NCBI GenBank assembly: GCA_001600455.1
Contig: BCKC01000004.1
Coordinates: 2,840,915-2,904,914 of the forward strand
Length of the DNA stretch: 64,000 nucleotides
Origin: Endocalyx cinctus
Lineage: Eukaryota; Ascomycota; Sordariomycetes; Amphisphaeriales; Apiosporaceae
Direction: 5' to 3'
Of the stretch, positions 10,455 to 21,684 are shown piece by piece. The notes beneath the pieces are model-generated. The model did not search any database. It worked only from the letters and a program-made list of their open reading frames with translations, and was not told where the DNA came from. The translations under genes were made by a program, and so were the position numbers. Numbering within the stretch: the first letter of the stretch is position 1; the number at the start of each line of letters is the position of its first letter.

Positions 10455-12887
10455 ATGACTATTGCACATGATTCAGCCCATCGTGGGCTTTCGACTCCCC
10501 AAGGCACTGGGCTCGCTCTAGAAGATCGATTTGAAGTCTTGAAAGAAATTGGTGATGGAAGTTTTGGTAGCGTCGCGCTAGCGAGAGTTCGGACAGCTGG
10601 AGCAAGCGTTGCTCGTAGAGGAACTGTGGTAAGTGAGGTTTTTTTGTTTTTGTTTTTGAGGTGGCCGGTTTGGCAGAAACTTACTAGAGACTTGCAGATT
10701 GCTATCAAAACGATGAAGAAGACATTTGAATCATTTGGCCCTTGCCTTGAACTACGGGAAGTCGTATTTTTAAGAACACTGCCGGCTCACACTCATCTGG
10801 TTCCCGCCTTAGACATATTCTTGGACCCGTTCAGCAAAAAGCTCCATATATGTATGGAATATATGGAAGGTAACTTGTACCAACTCATGAAAGCGCGCGA
10901 CCATAAATGTCTCGACAACGCCAGCGTAAAGAGCATACTGTTCCAGATCATGCAGGGTTTGGAGCATATTCACGCACACCACTTTTTCCACCGCGATATA
11001 AAACCCGAAAACATTCTAGTCACTACGTCTGGTCACCAAGACTCGGTAAACTCATTCAGACGGTATTCAGCTCTTGTGACACCCCCCTCGACACCACCGA
11101 CATATACGGTCAAGATCGCAGATTTCGGACTTGCCCGTGAGACTCACTCCAAATTACCGTACACGACGTATGTATCGACGCGATGGTACCGTGCACCAGA
11201 AGTATTGTTGCGTGCCGGTGAATACTCGGCTCCTGTGGATATTTGGGCCGTAGGTGCTATGGCTGTCGAAGTAGCCACGCTAAAGCCTCTGTTCCCTGGA
11301 GGTAACGAAGTAGACCAAGTTTGGCGAGTTTGTGAGATTATGGGCAGCCCTGGTAATTGGTATAGCAAATCTGGTGCTCGTGTCGGTGGAGGAGACTGGA
11401 GAGAAGGCACTAGGTTGGCTGGCAAGCTGGGATTCTCATTCCCTAAAATGGCCCCGCATGCGATGGACACGATTCTCCAATCACCACAATGGCCAGCTTC
11501 GCTGAGCCACTTCGTTACATGGTGCTTAATGTGGGATCCCAAGAATAGGCCCACGTCAACTCAGGCCTTGGCCCACGAGTATTTCACCGATGCCGTTGAT
11601 CCTCTTCGACCTAAGTCTTCCGCATCGAGAATTTTGGGCCGTAAACAGTCCGATCTTTCACGATCAAGGGATACTAACTCACCAACCCCTTCTGCGTCCA
11701 AACCCTCGTGGTTTAGGAAATCATTGATTGGCAGATCCGATGGCACGGAAAACACCGTGAGCCAAGCCAGCGCGAAAGATGTTGTCGCGGGCCCACGACC
11801 GTTGCCTACGAACGAGAGTCCTTCAGCTAAGGCTCGCCCAGCTGCTGGTAAACGAACGACGTGGACTAACGGCCCATCTAACGTGGCCCCCATGCCGATA
11901 TTACCCACCATCCGTCCTATCTCGCCTTTGTCAGACGCCGTTACAGCCCAAGCGTCTAACCGCACACCATCTTACAATGACTGCTACGCTAACGGAGCAC
12001 AGCGTGGAGCGCCGGTCGAAGAGAAGTCTAAGAAGATTGGCCGCCAATTATCGGTGGCATCGAGCACAAATCATTATGCTGAAATCCACCGACAGCAAGC
12101 TGAGAGGGCCCTTAATGGTACCGGCCTCGCATCTCCCCCGAGTGGTCATAAAGAAAGCTTCTTCTCGCATTTACGGAAACGGGCTAGACGGTTTTCAGGT
12201 AGGCACAATACACCTATGTCGCCATCCTACGATGACATCGAAGCCCAGGCGGGATGTGGACCATGGGCCAGCAATCGATCTTCTATGGTTATTGATCAAC
12301 AAGGCGCGCCGACAAAGGTTGAGATTGCCGACTCTCTTGACAGGACGGCCAGGGATGGACAACAGAACATCCAATCATCGAACCCTCCTGCACCTCCTGC
12401 TCATATGGTATCTTCTAGCAGCCACTTAAAACGGCACCACTCTCTTCCTCATCCCCATCAACCTAGATCCGTAGACAATTTGATCGGTGCTGCTCGTTCT
12501 CCAGGTCCCGTTTCTAGCCGGACAAGGAGGGCACAGGCAACACATGGCGTTCAGGGTGATGCCTTAGACGAAGAAGACGAGTTGTTGGATGAAGTTCTTC
12601 ACTCGACGCATCGAGCTATGAAGCGACTCGAGAAGGATGGTAAGCCCCTTCGGCAATCTGCCAGTAATCTTGGGCTCTCCAATCCCTATCCTACGCCATC
12701 CCCGTCTGCTAGCGGAAATGCCGGTCTCTTTGGCGATGGTAACGAGGCTGTCACGCCAAAACCTCTAGATCTTAAGAAACACTCTGGGCGGGACGCCGAA
12801 CATAAATGGCCGACGCCTCCGTACGAGGAAGGTGAATGGGCATCGTCAGCATCAGCTAGTATCTGGGCGGCTGGTAACAGATTTTGA
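10455..12887 (+). CDS. ime2: Ime2-like serine/threonine protein kinase (787 aa)
   Basis: Exons 10455-10628 and 10698-12887. The 69-nt intron (GTAAGT...TTGCAG) is in frame without stops, but removal restores the kinase core GTV-IAIK. Visible kinase features are the Gly loop IGDGSFGSV (32-40), Lys62, HRDIKPEN with catalytic Asp158, DFG at 200-202, a T-T-Y activation motif (214-216) and RWYRAPE. About 25 residues are inserted between the catalytic loop and DFG. The RCK/Ime2 family combines a CDK-like fold with a TxY motif; in yeast Ime2 drives meiosis, and in Neurospora the homologue restrains protoperithecium formation under nitrogen limitation. The C-terminal half (about residues 380-787) is Ser/Pro/basic and probably regulatory and disordered. 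It is flanked by long spacers on both sides. Orthology rather than mere RCK membership is inferred. Confidence 0.88.
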   Translation: MTIAHDSAHRGLSTPQGTGLALEDRFEVLKEIGDGSFGSVALARVRTAGASVARRGTVVSEVFLFLFLRWPVWQKLTRDLQIAIKTMKKTFESFGPCLELREVVFLRTLPAHTHLVPALDIFLDPFSKKLHICMEYMEGNLYQLMKARDHKCLDNASVKSILFQIMQGLEHIHAHHFFHRDIKPENILVTTSGHQDSVNSFRRYSALVTPPSTPPTYTVKIADFGLARETHSKLPYTTYVSTRWYRAPEVLLRAGEYSAPVDIWAVGAMAVEVATLKPLFPGGNEVDQVWRVCEIMGSPGNWYSKSGARVGGGDWREGTRLAGKLGFSFPKMAPHAMDTILQSPQWPASLSHFVTWCLMWDPKNRPTSTQALAHEYFTDAVDPLRPKSSASRILGRKQSDLSRSRDTNSPTPSASKPSWFRKSLIGRSDGTENTVSQASAKDVVAGPRPLPTNESPSAKARPAAGKRTTWTNGPSNVAPMPILPTIRPISPLSDAVTAQASNRTPSYNDCYANGAQRGAPVEEKSKKIGRQLSVASSTNHYAEIHRQQAERALNGTGLASPPSGHKESFFSHLRKRARRFSGRHNTPMSPSYDDIEAQAGCGPWASNRSSMVIDQQGAPTKVEIADSLDRTARDGQQNIQSSNPPAPPAHMVSSSSHLKRHHSLPHPHQPRSVDNLIGAARSPGPVSSRTRRAQATHGVQGDALDEEDELLDEVLHSTHRAMKRLEKDGKPLRQSASNLGLSNPYPTPSPSASGNAGLFGDGNEAVTPKPLDLKKHSGRDAEHKWPTPPYEEGEWASSASASIWAAGNRF

Positions 12888-14906
12888 GCGAGAGATCGCT
12901 TTATCCAGATTTTCTATTTGACCGTTCATTAAAATCGATGGATTTGTATCATTTCTTCATTGCGTGGGTGTTTTGGAGTTAGAGATCTTGTTTGGCCATA
13001 TTTTTATTTATTTTCAAAATTTCCTTTATTCACTTCTCTTTTGGCGTCTGAAGAGGCATTCATTCCGGCGACATTCTTTATAGGCATATCTGGTGATCTC
13101 GGCTCAATTTTTCACTTTTTTTTTATCGATTGATCTGGAAACTTCGTTTACGGTGACACATTTCAATTCTACGACAACTCGATCTCAAAAAAAAAAAATT
13201 CAAATACCCAGCCACCTGAGCTCGCAGCAGCTCTGGGTGACTCTGCATTTTAAACCAAATTACCTTCGAAATACCCACTATAGAGTTGATTTCAAGTTTA
13301 TAAGGCGGCACGGATCTGGGATCAGAGCGGTTTCTTTTGTTAAAAGGCGGGTTGCGAGAAGGCTCAGTTTTTAGTACGAAGTACACGGGTACTGCGTATC
13401 TTGGATGATATGTTACCAACTTATCGGGCAAAAGACTACCATCAGAAAAAAAAGAAAAAGAGAAAAAAAAAAAGGAGGAAATGTTAGATGATGGGTGAAC
13501 TGGTGCAAGCACAAGATTGTACAGAGAATTGACATAAAATTAATAACTTTTTTCTTTTTCATCATCTGGAAACACGTTCGGGCGGGACTCAAGATCGAAC
13601 ACTTTCACTTTTTTTGTTTTGTTTTTCAATCATTTTTATCATTTTTAACCTCCGTTTATTGCCTTGCCATCTTGACGGTTTCAAATTTGAAATTGTCAAG
13701 AGGAACTTTACGATGGACAATGGCGTGGGTTTACATTTATATATATATAATATTATATACTGGATCAGTCCGAAATCATAAGCAGAATTCAACGAGTTGG
13801 ATTATACTATTTTTTTTTTTTTTTTCTCTCAAGAACCCGAAGGCGTTTATTTCATGAACGAGGTGATAGGTATGCCCAATGCAAAAATGAAAACTTGAGT
13901 GTTTGTTTCTTCCAAACTGCCAGCTTCCCCTTTTTTGAGGAATGCATATACGGAATATACGATGAAGGTAGTTTTATGTGACCAGACGCCTACATTACTT
14001 TAGACGTTTACTTAGTATATCTCGCCGTATTTCAGTACGTATAAGTAAGTTAGCAGGTAGGTAAGTACCTAAGTAAGTAAGTACTCAGCTACTGTACAGG
14101 TATGCAATTAGCCTGTGGGGAAACCCCCATTGGACCGTCAGGGGAGAGCCTTGGAAGGATTTGGATGGTGCGTAGGCTGTCGTTTGGCGTTGCATCCGCA
14201 TCTGCAGCCAGCGTCATCGTAGCCTACCAGCCTTTAGAAATCTCCAAGACTATCAGGCAGCAGAATTCCGACAAGATTTGTTTATTTATTTAGTATTTGA
14301 TACACTCCAATGACGTTCATTCATTCTATTACTCTCTATCTCATATTCTAATCTTATTGAAAGAGTTATTTGTTTTTATATCTTCTCAGTTGAAGGACTC
14401 GAATATACTATATCCCGTGGACGTGTACTTGGTATATTTTCATGACGCTATAAATAAAATAGAGAGATTAACATCGCATGCTAAGCCACCAACCCGTTAC
14501 TTCTGCGCCGACCTGATTATACTTTCTATACATACATATACCCACTTACAGCAAAAGGACATATCACACAGCCCGCCACTATTTGAGAAAAAAAAAAGCA
14601 TTTTTATATTCCAATTGATCTGAGATCTTTCAGATTGGAGTCGAGTGGTACGAAATAAGCATCCATATAGCTATCAATCTCGTCTGACCAGAAGAGTGGG
14701 GGGTCCCCTCCTCTTAACTAGTCGAAAAGTAAACTGTTCAAGCTTGCTTACTTAGTTATGACTGGTTGGTTGAATCATCTTAATAGGCAAATAAACGAAG
14801 AAGAAAAAAGCACGACTTTGTTATTTTTGCCTTATTACACCTAAGGGGGGGAGGAAATAAAATAGATATACCTATATAAAAGAAAGGATTGATAAAAGGA
14901 GGCATC
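12888..14906. other. Intergenic, 2 kb, AT-rich
   Basis: No gene is supportable. The stretch has many poly-A/T runs, a CTAAGTA/AGGTAAGT-rich cluster near 14035-14100 and short frames without family resemblance. Just upstream of the Hsp70-like gene are CCCCT and AAGGGG words (about 14705 and 14842) that match stress-response element cores, and a TATATAAAA word at 14873. The latter lies only about 25 bp before the ATG, so it is doubtful as a functional TATA box. Confidence 0.5.
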
Positions 14907-16135
14907 ATGTTTAACTTGCCGGTCCGGTCTTCGCCGAGTCTGAGGAATCAGTCGAGCAGGAATTACTTCACAAACTACACGCCACCGTCGTCGACCGAGG
15001 CCATAAACGGGCCCCTGCGCGAACCCGCGCGGGAGCTCCTCTCGGCGAATGACCGGCTCATAGTGGGCGTCGACTTCGGCACCACCTTCTCCGGCGTCGC
15101 CGCCGTCTACACCTCGACCCCGGACGACATCGAGATCATCAAGACGTGGCCGGGCGGGAACGGGATCACGTCAGACAAGGTACCTACCGAGATATCTTAC
15201 GATACCTCTAATTCAACCTCATCATCTTCCTCTACTACTACTTCCTCGGCCACCGCCAACAGCGCGAGGACTTCTTCTTCTTCACGAACTGCGGCGACGG
15301 CGACGACGACGACGACGACGCCGAAGCCGGCCGTAAAATGGGGGTTTCAGTTCAAGCCGGACGAGTCGCGGCTCAGGTGCATCAAGCTGTTCCTGGACCG
15401 GTCGCAGAAGCTGCCCTTCTACGTGAGCCCGCAGGAGACGGCGACGCAGCTGAAGACGTTCAACAAGACGGTCGTCGACGCCGTGAGCGACTACCTGACC
15501 GAGATCCACCGGCACACGATGGACACGCTGACGCGGCGGTACGGCGAGTCCTTCATGGCCTCGACCGCGGTCGACTGGGTCCTCACCTGCCCGGCCGTCT
15601 GGTCCGACGCGGCCAAGAACACGACCCTGCAGGCGGCCGAGCGCGCCGGCATGGGCGCCAAGTCGGACATCCAGATGATCAGCGAGCCCGAGGCCGCCGC
15701 CGTCTACACCCTCAAGGCCATCCAGCCGAACCACCTCAACGTCGGCGATAACTTCATCGTCTGCGACGCCGGTGGTGGCACCGTAGAGTTAGTACAAACC
15801 ACAAACCTCCCACCTAACTACACTTTTCTTTTCTTCTAAGGCTAGACTAACTTTTTTTTTTGTTTAACTATAGTTTAATCGCCTATAAGATAGTTTCGAT
15901 GAAACCACTAAAAGTAGAAGAGTCGGCCGTCGGTACCGGCGGTCTCTGCGGGAGCGCGTTCTTGAACTACAGGTTCGAGGAGCACGTGAGGAGGAGACTC
16001 GGCGTGAGCCGGTTCGATGAGATGAAGTTGAAGAAACCCAAGACGTGGCAGATGGGTCTTCGGTATTTCGAGGAATTCGTCAAGCGGAATTTCAACGAGG
16101 ATGAATACCAGGAAGTAAACGTACCGTAAGTCTGC

Positions 16136-16179
<44 letters not shown>

Positions 16180-17232
16180 CCGTCGTCTTTATCCCTGTCT
16201 CGAAGTAACAAATAACTAATTGCGAAAAACTCGCGTATAGGTTCCCCGGCCTACCAGACGACGAAGAAGCCCGGTTAGATTCGGGCTTCTTGCTTCTCGA
16301 AGCGGCCGAGATCAAGGATATATTCGAGCCGGTCGTGAAAGAGGTGTGCGACTTGGTGCAAGGGCAGGTAGACGGCCTGCGGAGCAAGGGCGGGGTCGTC
16401 TCGGGCATCGTCCTCGTCGGCGGGTTCGGCCAGAGCGAGTACCTGTACAAGAGGCTGAAGTCGCACTTTACGAGCGGCGCTCCCCCGCCTTACTCGGAGC
16501 GGCCGACGCACGCGATCATGACGCGGTCCATGGCCGGGGACGAGAACGGGTCGATCGAGGTGATGCAGCCGGTCTACGCCTGGACCGCCGTCGTCCGGGG
16601 CGCCGTCCTGAGAGGCCTCGAGGGGAACATGGTCATCAGCCGGAAGGCGAGGATGCACTACGGCACCTCGTACGCGACCGTGTACGACGAGGAGAAGCAT
16701 AGCGTGAGCGAGAGGTATTGGAGCCCGCTGTGGGAGCGGTGGATGGTTAGCGATCGGATGCAGTGGCATATCGCTAAGGTAAGTCTTTTTTTTTTTTTTT
16801 TGTAATTCCTCTCATCTTATCTCGTCTTTTACGTCTACGTTACGCCATCATTTATTCCCCCCTATTTTTATTTTTTATCTACTTACAAATGGGATTTAGG
16901 GCGAAGCTATATCACCCCTCTCCCCCATCGCCTTCCACTACACGCGCAACTTCCGACCGGGCCAGTCCCTCCTGGTGACGGACGACCTGATCGCGTGCGA
17001 CGCGGACGAGCCCCCGGTGGCGTACTCGCGCGACCTCGCGCACGTGTGCACACTGACGACCGACCTCAGCGCCGTGCCCCGCAGCCTGTTCACCCGGCTG
17101 ACGACGACGCGAGGGGTCGAGTTCGATAACCTCGACTTCACCCTCGAGATGATCGTCGACAGCGCCGGTTTGGGGTTCGAGCTCAAGGTCGACGGCGTTA
17201 GGTATGGACGGGTGGAGGCCGAGTTTCACTGA
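14907..17232 (+). CDS. Hsp70-like ATPase domain protein, HSPA12-type (667 aa)
   Basis: Exons 14907-15787, 15874-16125, 16241-16778 and 16900-17232. The actin/Hsp70 nucleotide-binding fold is evident: phosphate-1 motif VGVDFGTTFSGVA (53-65), phosphate-2 motif VCDAGGGTVDL (about 285-295, split by intron 1) and adenosine motif GIVLVGGFGQSEYL (about 432-445). The protein lacks a clear canonical substrate-binding domain and EEVD tail, as in the many divergent fungal Hsp70-like proteins related to HSPA12. A Ser/Thr low-complexity stretch (about 100-139) interrupts the N-terminal lobe. Intron 2 contains a CT microsatellite. Exons are strongly GC-rich, with C/G-ending codons, against AT-rich flanks. 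The first in-frame ATG is 14907. Substrate and role are unknown; such genes often occur in expanded families in filamentous fungi. Confidence 0.85.
16138..16177 (+). repeat. (CT)20 microsatellite in intron
   Basis: A pure CT dinucleotide run of about 40 bp lies within intron 2 of the Hsp70-like gene (16126-16240), starting a few bases after the donor. It lengthens an otherwise small intron to 115 nt. Confidence 0.9.
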
Positions 17233-17718
17233 GAGAAAAAAAAAAAAAAAGGAAGCGGGTGGATGGGTTAGATGAAATAATGGTTCCAAAACGTTTATTT
17301 ATCGTTCATACCTCTTGGTTTGTAGGGTATATACGTATATACGGAGATGAATAGCGAAGCAAGCGTTTCTCTTTTCTTTTTTTTAAAGGGGTGGTAGAGA
17401 TGGATAAGTAAGATTTGGAAATCTTATGAGATGTTCTATTATTGAAGATAATAATTAAAGAAATGTAAAAGAGAAAAAAGAAAAGAAAAAAAAAATTATA
17501 TATATAATGACTATGTTCAGCTACTGGAATGAAATAAGTGCTCATTGTAATAAGGGCTCTATCTTCGTCACTCTGGTGAACAATGATGAGAGTGACCGTA
17601 GCCACCGATGGATTTAAATCCTCTATTCTTACCTGTACCTCCCTCCCTCCTCCCTCCCGCCTTTCTTTCTTTCTTTTTTAGTGGGTATGTGTGTGTATTC
17701 GGCAAAATATCTTGACTC

Positions 17719-17723
<5 letters not shown>

Positions 17724-17752
<29 letters not shown>
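17724..17752 (+). repeat. (TC)14 microsatellite
   Basis: Dinucleotide run in the spacer downstream of the Hsp70-like gene. Confidence 0.9.
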
Positions 17753-17754
<2 letters not shown>

Positions 17755-18570
17755 TAACATGTCTCCCTCCTCCTTTTAGCTACTGTTTCACTCTGTCTTT
17801 AAAACTTTCCTCGTTTTCGTCTACGTGTAGTGAGTTCGTATTCAGCATAACCTAGGTTAGTAGGGGTAGTAGGGGAAGGAGGTGTATAGTGAAGATTACA
17901 AAATCGAAGGAGAGGTTTGTATGGTATGTCGTCAAGAACGGCATCGCCATAGAGATAGATGTTAGCTAAGATGGCGGCAATGCCTCCCTCTCCCTGACTT
18001 GGTAGTATAGTCCGCTTTCCTTATTATATGTCTTCATTCTTCAGCTTTTATATTCCTATACGTCCCTGAGCTGTCTGTCGGTTCATCACCTGCTCATCCT
18101 TTGCCTTTGCCTCTTAGTTTCAGGATGTTACGAACCATTCCCTCGGCGTCTTTTCCCCTCGAGGTCCTGTAGAAGGAGGTTTCGTATCTAAGATTCGACG
18201 AGGAAATCGGCAGAGGATGGGATGATAAAACGAGACTGGTATAAACTAGGTGAGGAGGCAAATAGTTGTATTGATTCGAAATCTCTATATCACGTTCCTT
18301 ATCCCATCACGGTTTTGGTGTCAAATGCCATGAATGTCTTCTAGTAAGCAAAAACGTCGTTCATGGTAAATATTTTGATGATAATCTTTTTCGTCGTTTT
18401 AGGGGACTATATAGCGAGAGGAGAACATAATATCTAGTCCGAGCAAAACAAAAAGGCATATAGTAATCTATTATACATATATATTATATTACAGGGTCAC
18501 ATTCCCGTCCCAATTACGTAGGGGTATATGTATGTATAATTCCTATCTATCCCTACATACCGTACGTAGT

Positions 18571-18620
18571 ATACATAATACATACATACATACATATACG
18601 CACATACATACACATGCGCA
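18571..18620 (+). repeat. ATAC/CATA tetranucleotide tract
   Basis: About 50 bp of imperfect CATA repeats with a few CACA and CGCA steps, in intergenic DNA. Confidence 0.8.
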
Positions 18621-20868
18621 TACGCTGATACATCCACGTACATACAGATGTGGAGATGTCATATACTTTACTTAATATTTTTTATTTTAGGCAGCAGTCC
18701 TGCCCTAGGACTCCACGCGGTCGACCATGGGTCACCAAAAAAAAAAAAAAGGTATCTCTTTTTACTCCGAATGAAGAAAAAATCCCTCTAACCGGTCCTG
18801 TCTTTTTCGTGAAGCGGAGATAACCGAAGAAAGACACAACCATAAAAGAAGTGTGATTTCGGGTAGGAATAGCGTCGACGCGGGTTAAGGGGGGGAATAA
18901 ACCGACACTGCTATTCATTCAATAGCGAACCATATATATGTAGATCGATCTGACGTGAACCAGGTCTCGTGATAGAGTAAGCTGCTTTGGAAGATTTCTT
19001 ATCCTTTCCTTTCTTTTTCTTACTAGCGTGGTATGTACAGTTCTTACTAAAATATTTCGGAGCCGGTTTTCAAGAAGATGGAGCGGGATGAAAGGTCCGC
19101 TTCTTCCAACTGTTTTTTTCTTGTCCCTATATTCACTCAAATAGGAAAGACGGCAAACGCCGACGTCCTATGATCGACAATGACGTTGAGACACTCTTGG
19201 TTACCAACCTCGAACTTTGGACGCGTAAGAACGATATTTTATTGCGTAGCTGAATGAAAGATGTTTTATTGTACGGAGAAGTGGGTATTTGAGAAAAAAG
19301 AAAAAAAAAAAAAGTAAGGCGTCGATAATCATTGAGGCTCAAAAAAGTTTAAGGCAACCTACCCACCGTAGGGCGCGGATCGTCAAACTAATGATTCCCC
19401 AATGCTACCCACACCGAAAACTACCAAACCCCCTTTTTTCCAGGCCCTCTGTGGAAATCGCACACCGACAATTCGGCACATCATAATGATGAGAAATGGG
19501 ATTGGTAAGGGGGAAAAATATATGTATATAATATTATATATATATTTTTAATGGGATCTGATCATTTTATTGGACCGGAGTAGCCTTCTTCGCCACCTTC
19601 GATCATTTTCAAAGGGGGCTATGTCAGGCGAAGCCCCAGAAGGGGGGGTGTGCTGCGTTCATTGCGGTGAACTCTTGTATATATATATATTCTTCATGAT
19701 CTATTCGTATAATAATGATATGACTATTGAATCTTTAAGTCTCGCCATATGCTTTCCTATTTTTCTAAAATATCTTATTTTTAAGCTGTGTCACTAATCC
19801 TACGCACGCCTCTCATTGTTGTTGCTGTTAATCTTGACACCGGAAAGAAAGTCACGGTAGAACAAAAAGCCTAGTGGAGGATTGAATTGTTTCTCATTTT
19901 TTAAAGCAATCTGGTGTGGAGTGTTTGGTATCATAAACATAATTCTTTTTCTTCCTTTTACCAAGAAAAGAAAGATCGAAACAGAATAGGAAATAGAGTC
20001 GAGTTGGTCTTCCTTGCTTGTTTGTATCCCATAAACTTTGTGTATCAGTAACATAAAATAGAAAAAAAAAGGGGGGGGGCCCCATTCCCAGAAAATAACG
20101 TTTTTGCCCGCGGAATGCACGGGCGACGACAAATAAGATTCATGAATCATACAACATCGAAAGTAAAAAAAAAGGTTCACCGTCCTAATACGGCTATTCC
20201 GGAGATGACCAGTAGAACACATAGCCGGCAGAGATAGCCGCGAGATGTATATCTGAGACTCGAGATCGGTGTAAATGACCCCAGCCCGGTGGCTAGCCAG
20301 ATTTGAATCGAAATCCAGCTCGCGGGGTGACGCCCGATGGTACAGGAAAAAAAGCGGGTTTTCGAACAAAAAGATACCCAATCGTCGTCTGAAATGGAAT
20401 AGAAAGGTGGTATGCTACATATGTGAAGCTCCCGAAACGTAGCGAGGCTGAGCGATCTATCCAGGTATCGACGCCCAGCTAGTATGAGAACTGTCACGCA
20501 CTATACCGCTACTAAACCGAATGCGTACATGCCCCTGAACTGGCACTGTGGAAAATAAAGAAGAAACATAAATACCGGGGCTTGCCCATAAGATTATTCA
20601 AGAGGGGAAAAAAGAAAAAGAAAAAGAGACAAATAAAAGTTGTGGGCAGTTCCGTTACTTTGCCTATAATAGGCCCAGTGTGAAAGAGATACAACTCGGT
20701 TGCATCAAGTTTCGTTCATGTCTCGTCGATTCCGTTCCCTTTCCAAATTTCCTATACCTTTACTCTGCAACCTCTTTCTTCTTCTTCTTTTTCAAAAGTC
20801 GGCTACTCTAGCATGAGCGATGCATGCCCTGGCGTAGGGCTCTGGATACCTGTCCTCCGATTTCTCTA

Positions 20869-21684
20869 CTATCCTCGGCGATCTCGCCTATGATGATGAT
20901 CGGAACGGTTTCTATGTTCTCGACGGCGATTTCGTTCGTCCTTTTCATCATCTATTAAGCATTGGTTTTTGACATCTGCCTCATGTCTTCTAGCAGGTGG
21001 CATGTCCCCAGACTGGATCCAGACTTGGGTGTCGCCGGTCTCTGTCTGGGGCTCGGGCTCATGTTCGTTGATGTACCTCTCCGCCCTGCGATACTTATCA
21101 CGTGAGATTAATTTATTATAATGAAGGTGATCTAGCATATCACGGTCGGGACGCATGTCATCCGCTGTCCTCCCTTCTTGGGTGAAGTGGTTATGAATAT
21201 GTTCCATGCGAAAACGGAAATTTTTGCGTCCATCGTTATCAAACGTTTCAGTGCAAAACCAACACCGCGATTGTCGGGGGAGAATTTTTTTGAAGTGTTC
21301 TTTGGTAACGTGATCGTACCATTCTTTGAATTGGCTGAGCCTGAATTGACGGTTGCAGCTACCATACCCTACGAATTCGCAGGGGACAGGACGCGTAGGA
21401 GAATGAGGTAGTGGATCGTCCATGTAGGGGTCACTAGTATGTGATGTCATTTCGCTACAAGTATCCCATTGATCGTGGGAGTAATTGGAACCGTATCCGC
21501 CGTGCGAAAAAACGGATTCGGTGCCATCAGAGCCCACGGTGCTGACGGATTGACCGCGCCCATGGCCATATGATTGAGTGGGGTATCCGGAAAAGGCCGA
21601 CGACGACGACGACGACGACGACGTATGATATTCATAGCCTTCGTCACCGATATAGTATGAATTGCGGCTATTGTAACCCGACAT
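20869..21684 (-). CDS. C2H2-like zinc-finger protein (271 aa)
   Basis: Single-exon frame. The start is placed at the ATG at 21684, because the upstream in-frame residues come from a low-complexity leader. The N-terminal third is Ser/Gly/Tyr-rich with an eight-serine run. Two consecutive zinc-finger-like units follow: C102-x7-C110 with H125 and H130, then CWFC (141-144) with histidines at 162, 164 and 166. The spacing is longer than a classical C2H2 finger but typical of a fungal family of unannotated finger proteins, as I remember it. A 'DMRPDRDMLDHLHY' segment and an Arg/His/Asp-rich basic tail follow; the tail could be a nuclear signal. A nucleic-acid-binding or regulatory role is inferred only from the fingers. 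Nearest genes are more than 2.5 kb away on each side. Confidence 0.75.
   Translation of the reverse strand: MSGYNSRNSYYIGDEGYEYHTSSSSSSSSAFSGYPTQSYGHGRGQSVSTVGSDGTESVFSHGGYGSNYSHDQWDTCSEMTSHTSDPYMDDPLPHSPTRPVPCEFVGYGSCNRQFRLSQFKEWYDHVTKEHFKKILPRQSRCWFCTETFDNDGRKNFRFRMEHIHNHFTQEGRTADDMRPDRDMLDHLHYNKLISRDKYRRAERYINEHEPEPQTETGDTQVWIQSGDMPPARRHEADVKNQCLIDDEKDERNRRREHRNRSDHHHRRDRRG
21599..21623 (-). repeat. In-frame trinucleotide repeat encoding Ser8
   Basis: A (GAC)n tract on the plus strand is read on the minus strand as (TCG)n within the zinc-finger protein, giving eight consecutive serines near its N-terminus. Confidence 0.85.

Larger units (their letters stand above)
17233..20868. other. Intergenic, 3.6 kb
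   Basis: No supportable gene. It holds a CT microsatellite, an ATAC/CATA tract, several poly-A/T runs and an A-run/G9/C4 homopolymer cluster near 20060-20085. The longest frame (minus strand, 19800-20381, 193 codons) is rich in Phe, Leu, Ser and Tyr from AT-rich sequence and resembles no family I know, so I leave it uncalled. Confidence 0.5.

Noticed and set aside
14873..14882. TATATAAAAG as TATA box of the Hsp70-like gene
   Set aside because: It is only about 25 bp upstream of the start codon, which would put the transcription start at or inside the coding sequence.
15282..15751. Long overlapping frames on both strands (150 and 137 codons)
   Set aside because: They are Arg/Ala/Gly-rich shadows of the Hsp70-like gene caused by high GC content.
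14907..17232. Horizontal transfer of the Hsp70-like gene on the basis of GC content
   Set aside because: Other native housekeeping exons here (RPB3, the carrier gene, the last exon at 51685-52554) are similarly GC-rich, and the gene has ordinary fungal introns.
19800..20381. 193-codon minus-strand frame
   Set aside because: Composition is that of translated AT-rich spacer, with no motif, no splice continuation and a frame that crosses homopolymers.
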